Below are positions 61,491 through 64,000 of a stretch of 64,000 nucleotides of DNA, in pieces. Numbering within the stretch: position 1 is the first letter of the stretch; each line of letters opens with the position of its first letter. This stretch comes from Rhizobiaceae bacterium (lineage in GTDB: Bacteria > Pseudomonadota > Alphaproteobacteria > Rhizobiales > Rhizobiaceae): the NCBI GenBank assembly GCA_017640615.1, contig JAEPQK010000006.1, forward strand, positions 124,001 to 188,000, written 5' to 3'. The position numbers were made by a program, and so were the translations under genes. Below the pieces are notes generated by a model. That model was not told where the DNA came from and made no database searches. It saw only the letters and a list, made by a program, of their open reading frames with translations.

Positions 61491-63527
61491 ATGAAATCGC
61501 GCTGGAACCAGCAGGAACTGGATTTTGTGATTGCCGACTATGCCGGGAAAGGCATTGGTAGCGATCTCGCGACCCGCACCTACACAACGCGCATACTCGG
61601 CCAAGAGCCACTTCTTGTGCTGCATGGCGGCGGCAACACTTCGGTCAAGACGACGATGGCCGACGCGCTGGGCGACGTGCATGAGGTTTTGTGCGTCAAA
61701 GGATCTGGATGGGACATGGGCTCGATCGAGCCTGCGGGTCTGCCGGCGGTGCAATTGGAGCCGCTCGCCGCACTAGCGCGCAAGGCCAGCCTTTCAGATG
61801 AGGAGCTTGTGGCAGCGCAGCGGCGAATGCTCCTTGATCCGTATGCGCCAAATCCTTCGATCGAAGCGGTGCTTCACGCCATAATTCCGCGCAAGCATGT
61901 CGATCACACACATGCGAACGCGATCATCTCGCTGACCAATCAGCCGGATGGCGAAGACATTATTCGCGACTTGTTTCCGGATACGACGATCGTGCCTTAT
62001 GTGATGCCGGGTTTCGTGCTGGCGCAGGAGGTGCGGCGTATCTTGGACGAGACCCCGGATGCCCGCCATCTGATCCTGATGAACCACGGCATCTTCACTT
62101 TTCACGACGATCCGCGTCAGTCCTACGACGACATGATCACCATGTGCGATGCGGCGGAGAAGCGGCTGGCCGCGGGCAATCCGCGCCCGTTCAAGGGCGC
62201 ATCGCTCGCCGATGCCGCGCCGCTGGCAAAAATTGCACCGTTTGTTCGGGGTGCGTTGGCGCGGGAAACGGAAATCGAAGGACGGCCTGACCGGTGGGTG
62301 CTCGATTTCCGCACATCTGATCTGATCAGGCATTTCGTCGATGGTGAGAGTGTTGCCGACTACGCCACGCGCGGCAACGCCGCCCCGGACCATTCGATCC
62401 GCATCAAGCGTTTCGGTATGGTCGCGCCCGAGGCGGGAGCGCATGATTTCGCGGAGAAAATGAATGCCGCCGCCGCTTCATTTGCCGACAACTACTCGGC
62501 TTACTTCGAGAGGCAAAATCGGCGCGCGGGAGGCGGGTTCAGGCAGCTCGATCCCGTGCCCCGCATTGTCTATGTGCCCGGTCTCGGGTTGTTCGGGGTC
62601 GGCAGAACGGCCAAGGAAGCCGGCATTTGTGCCGACATTGCGGAGGCGACCGTCGATGTGATCACCAAAGCTGAGGGGATCGGTACGTTCGTCGCGCTTT
62701 CGGAGGATGATCTGTTCGATATTGAATACTGGTCGCTCGAACAGGCGAAGCTCGCGAAGGCTGTCGAAAAGCCGCTTCACCGGCAGGTCGCGGTTGTGAC
62801 CGGCGGAGCTAGCGGGCTCGGCCGCGAAACGGCGGCCATGTTGCGCAAGGAGGGCGCTGAGGTTGCCCTGTTCGACATCGACGCGGAAGCCGTGACCGCG
62901 GTTGCCGGGCAGATTGGAGCATTGCCGGTCTGTTGCGACGTTACCGATCCCGCGGCGGTCGATGCGGCGGTTGCCAAGGTTTGCGAGACCTTTGGCGGCG
63001 TCGACATCCTGGTTTCGAATGCGGGGGCAGCGTTTCAAGGCAAGATGCTGGACGTCGATGACGGCTACTTCCGCAAGGCCTTCGACCTGAACTACTGGTC
63101 GCATCACTTCGTGGCGCGCGCCTGTGTGAAGGTCATGCGGGCGCAGGGCACCGGAGGAGCTCTGGTGTTCAACGTAACCAAGCAGGTGCTCAACCCCGGC
63201 CCGGAATTCGGCCCGTATGGCACTTCGAAGTCCGCGCTTATGGCGCTGGTCCGTCAATACGCGATTGAGCACGGTTCCGATGGCATCACGGCCAATGCGG
63301 TGAATGCCGATCGCATTCGCACCGGCCTTTTGACCGATGACTTCGTTGCCGAGCGTGCACAGGCGAGGGGCATCTCGCCCGAGGAATACATGCGCGGCAA
63401 TCTGATCCGGCGGGAAGTGACCGGAACCGATGTCGCCGAGGCTTTTTTGCATCTGGCGAAGGCACGTAAAACTTCGGGCGCAATATTGACTGTCGATGGC
63501 GGCAATGTTGCCGCCATGGTTCGGTGA
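61491..63527 (+). CDS. Bifunctional class II aldolase / short-chain dehydrogenase fusion
   Basis: 678 residues. The N-terminal 420 residues are a class II (zinc) sugar-phosphate aldolase-type domain: HGGGNTSVKTTMADALGDVH near 44-63, HVDHTHANA with the metal histidines near 138-143, MNHGIFTF near 190. The C-terminal 250 residues are an SDR domain with VVTGGASGLGRETAAMLRKE and YGTSKSALMALV. It has the architecture of rhamnulose-phosphate aldolase/lactaldehyde dehydrogenase, but the setting suggests another sugar or polyol. It is translationally coupled (GTGA) to the next gene. Confidence 0.9.
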   Translation: MKSRWNQQELDFVIADYAGKGIGSDLATRTYTTRILGQEPLLVLHGGGNTSVKTTMADALGDVHEVLCVKGSGWDMGSIEPAGLPAVQLEPLAALARKASLSDEELVAAQRRMLLDPYAPNPSIEAVLHAIIPRKHVDHTHANAIISLTNQPDGEDIIRDLFPDTTIVPYVMPGFVLAQEVRRILDETPDARHLILMNHGIFTFHDDPRQSYDDMITMCDAAEKRLAAGNPRPFKGASLADAAPLAKIAPFVRGALARETEIEGRPDRWVLDFRTSDLIRHFVDGESVADYATRGNAAPDHSIRIKRFGMVAPEAGAHDFAEKMNAAAASFADNYSAYFERQNRRAGGGFRQLDPVPRIVYVPGLGLFGVGRTAKEAGICADIAEATVDVITKAEGIGTFVALSEDDLFDIEYWSLEQAKLAKAVEKPLHRQVAVVTGGASGLGRETAAMLRKEGAEVALFDIDAEAVTAVAGQIGALPVCCDVTDPAAVDAAVAKVCETFGGVDILVSNAGAAFQGKMLDVDDGYFRKAFDLNYWSHHFVARACVKVMRAQGTGGALVFNVTKQVLNPGPEFGPYGTSKSALMALVRQYAIEHGSDGITANAVNADRIRTGLLTDDFVAERAQARGISPEEYMRGNLIRREVTGTDVAEAFLHLAKARKTSGAILTVDGGNVAAMVR

Positions 63528-64000
63528 GCCTGCAGGAACTAAAGCGTGTCTCGGCCGAGCTTGGCCGAGATCGTCTGCACGTCCAGGGTGCGGGCGGAAA
63601 CACGTCGATCAAGGTCGGCGAGACGATGTGGATCAAGGCTTCGGGCACGCTGCTCGCAGACGCCGATGAGAAGGACATTTTCGTCCCTGTTGATTGGCAG
63701 CCCTATCGGGAGGCGCTGATCGCCAATCCGCTTTCGCCGGTAAGTGCGCAGGATTTCGCGCTCGGCGGAACTTTGCGACCATCGATCGAAACGCCCTTGC
63801 ATGCAGTGTTTGAAGATCGGGTTGTGTTGCACACACATTGCGTCGAAACCATCGCGTGGGCAGTGCGCACAGACGCCGAGCCTCAATTTGCGGCGCGGCT
63901 GGATGGCAAGTTCCGCTGGCATTTCGTACCCTATGCGCGGCCCGGCCAACCGCTTTTGCCTGGAATTCTAGAAGGCATCGAGCGGGGAGCGAACGTCTTC
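63524..64000 (+). CDS. Class II aldolase/adducin-family protein, N-terminal part only
   Basis: 159 codons are visible before the window ends, with no stop. It starts with GTG at 63524, overlapping the upstream stop as GTGA. Motifs are VQGAGGNTSIKV near residues 19-30, then KASGTLLADADEKDIFVPVD and the zinc-site VVLHTHCVE near 101-109. It is a stand-alone relative of the aldolase domain in the preceding fusion protein. It may cleave or decarboxylate a sugar acid or phosphate made from the transported compound; a kinase gene may lie beyond the edge. Confidence 0.85.
   Translation, partial: MSLQELKRVSAELGRDRLHVQGAGGNTSIKVGETMWIKASGTLLADADEKDIFVPVDWQPYREALIANPLSPVSAQDFALGGTLRPSIETPLHAVFEDRVVLHTHCVETIAWAVRTDAEPQFAARLDGKFRWHFVPYARPGQPLLPGILEGIERGANVF

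Overview
The window is a gene-dense, GC-rich stretch of an alphaproteobacterial chromosome or chromid, most likely from the Hyphomicrobiales (Mesorhizobium/Phyllobacteriaceae-like). The indications are a RirA-type iron regulator with its three cluster cysteines beside hemP, a PutA lacking the DNA-binding domain paired with a separate Lrp-type regulator, SoeABC-like sulfite dehydrogenase genes, non-pyrrolysine MttB-family methyltransferases and many solute ABC transporters. No rRNA, tRNA, CRISPR array, insertion sequence or phage gene was recognised, and no gap without a gene exceeds about 260 bases.

Layout. 1-2768: divergent corrinoid protein (cut by the window edge), MttB-family methyltransferase 1, and a small protein that looks like a cobalamin-handling (CblC/QueG-like) domain joined to a ferredoxin. 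2772-5868: conserved unknown, then an ECF sigma factor overlapping a membrane VWA protein. 5992-20184: methylated-compound region with betaine-homocysteine methyltransferase, XRE regulator, diiron desaturase-like protein, PhnD-like binding protein, a strongly DddP-like M24 protein, a tandem caspase-fold protein, dimethylglycine dehydrogenase, MttB-family methyltransferase 2, a sarcosine oxidase-like protein and a class III aminotransferase. 20437-23992: valine catabolism pair, TSUP exporter, TerB-like protein. 23997-30382: peptidase M20 plus peptide ABC transporter operon. 30503-36781: L,D-transpeptidase, soeA-lysE-soeB-soeC, histidine phosphatase. 37001-41189: GabD, KdgK, YtkA-like protein and di-haem peroxidase. 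41186-46199: PutR/PutA, HemP, RirA. 46353-53573: MaoC hydratase, MaiA, ALDH16-type dehydrogenase, DeoC, ferredoxin reductase, iron-type alcohol dehydrogenase. 53592-64000: GlpD and a SorC-family regulator divergent from a carbohydrate/polyol ABC transporter operon that also encodes an SDR, an aldolase-SDR fusion and a second class II aldolase running off the end.

How they fit. The first 20 kb reads as a route that strips methyl groups from glycine betaine or related quaternary amines, and possibly cleaves sulfonium compounds. Betaine to dimethylglycine could run through Bmt (to methionine) or through corrinoid MttB enzymes. Dimethylglycine dehydrogenase would then make sarcosine, and the SolA-like oxidase glycine. 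The peptidase-transporter, valine, proline and sulfite modules suit a heterotroph using amino acids, peptides and organosulfur compounds. Regulation visible in the DNA includes a methionine-type (SahR-like) palindrome before bmt, iron boxes before hemP and rirA, and a cluster of palindromic sites between the SorC regulator and the sugar operon.

The most interesting points are the candidate corrinoid reactivase beside MttB-1, the complete DddP active site in a non-marine-looking setting, a sigma factor paired with a VWA protein of anti-sigma topology, a two-domain caspase-fold protein with one dead domain, and a LysE exporter inserted between soeA and soeB. All functional calls rest on motif reading and family recollection; no database search was run.
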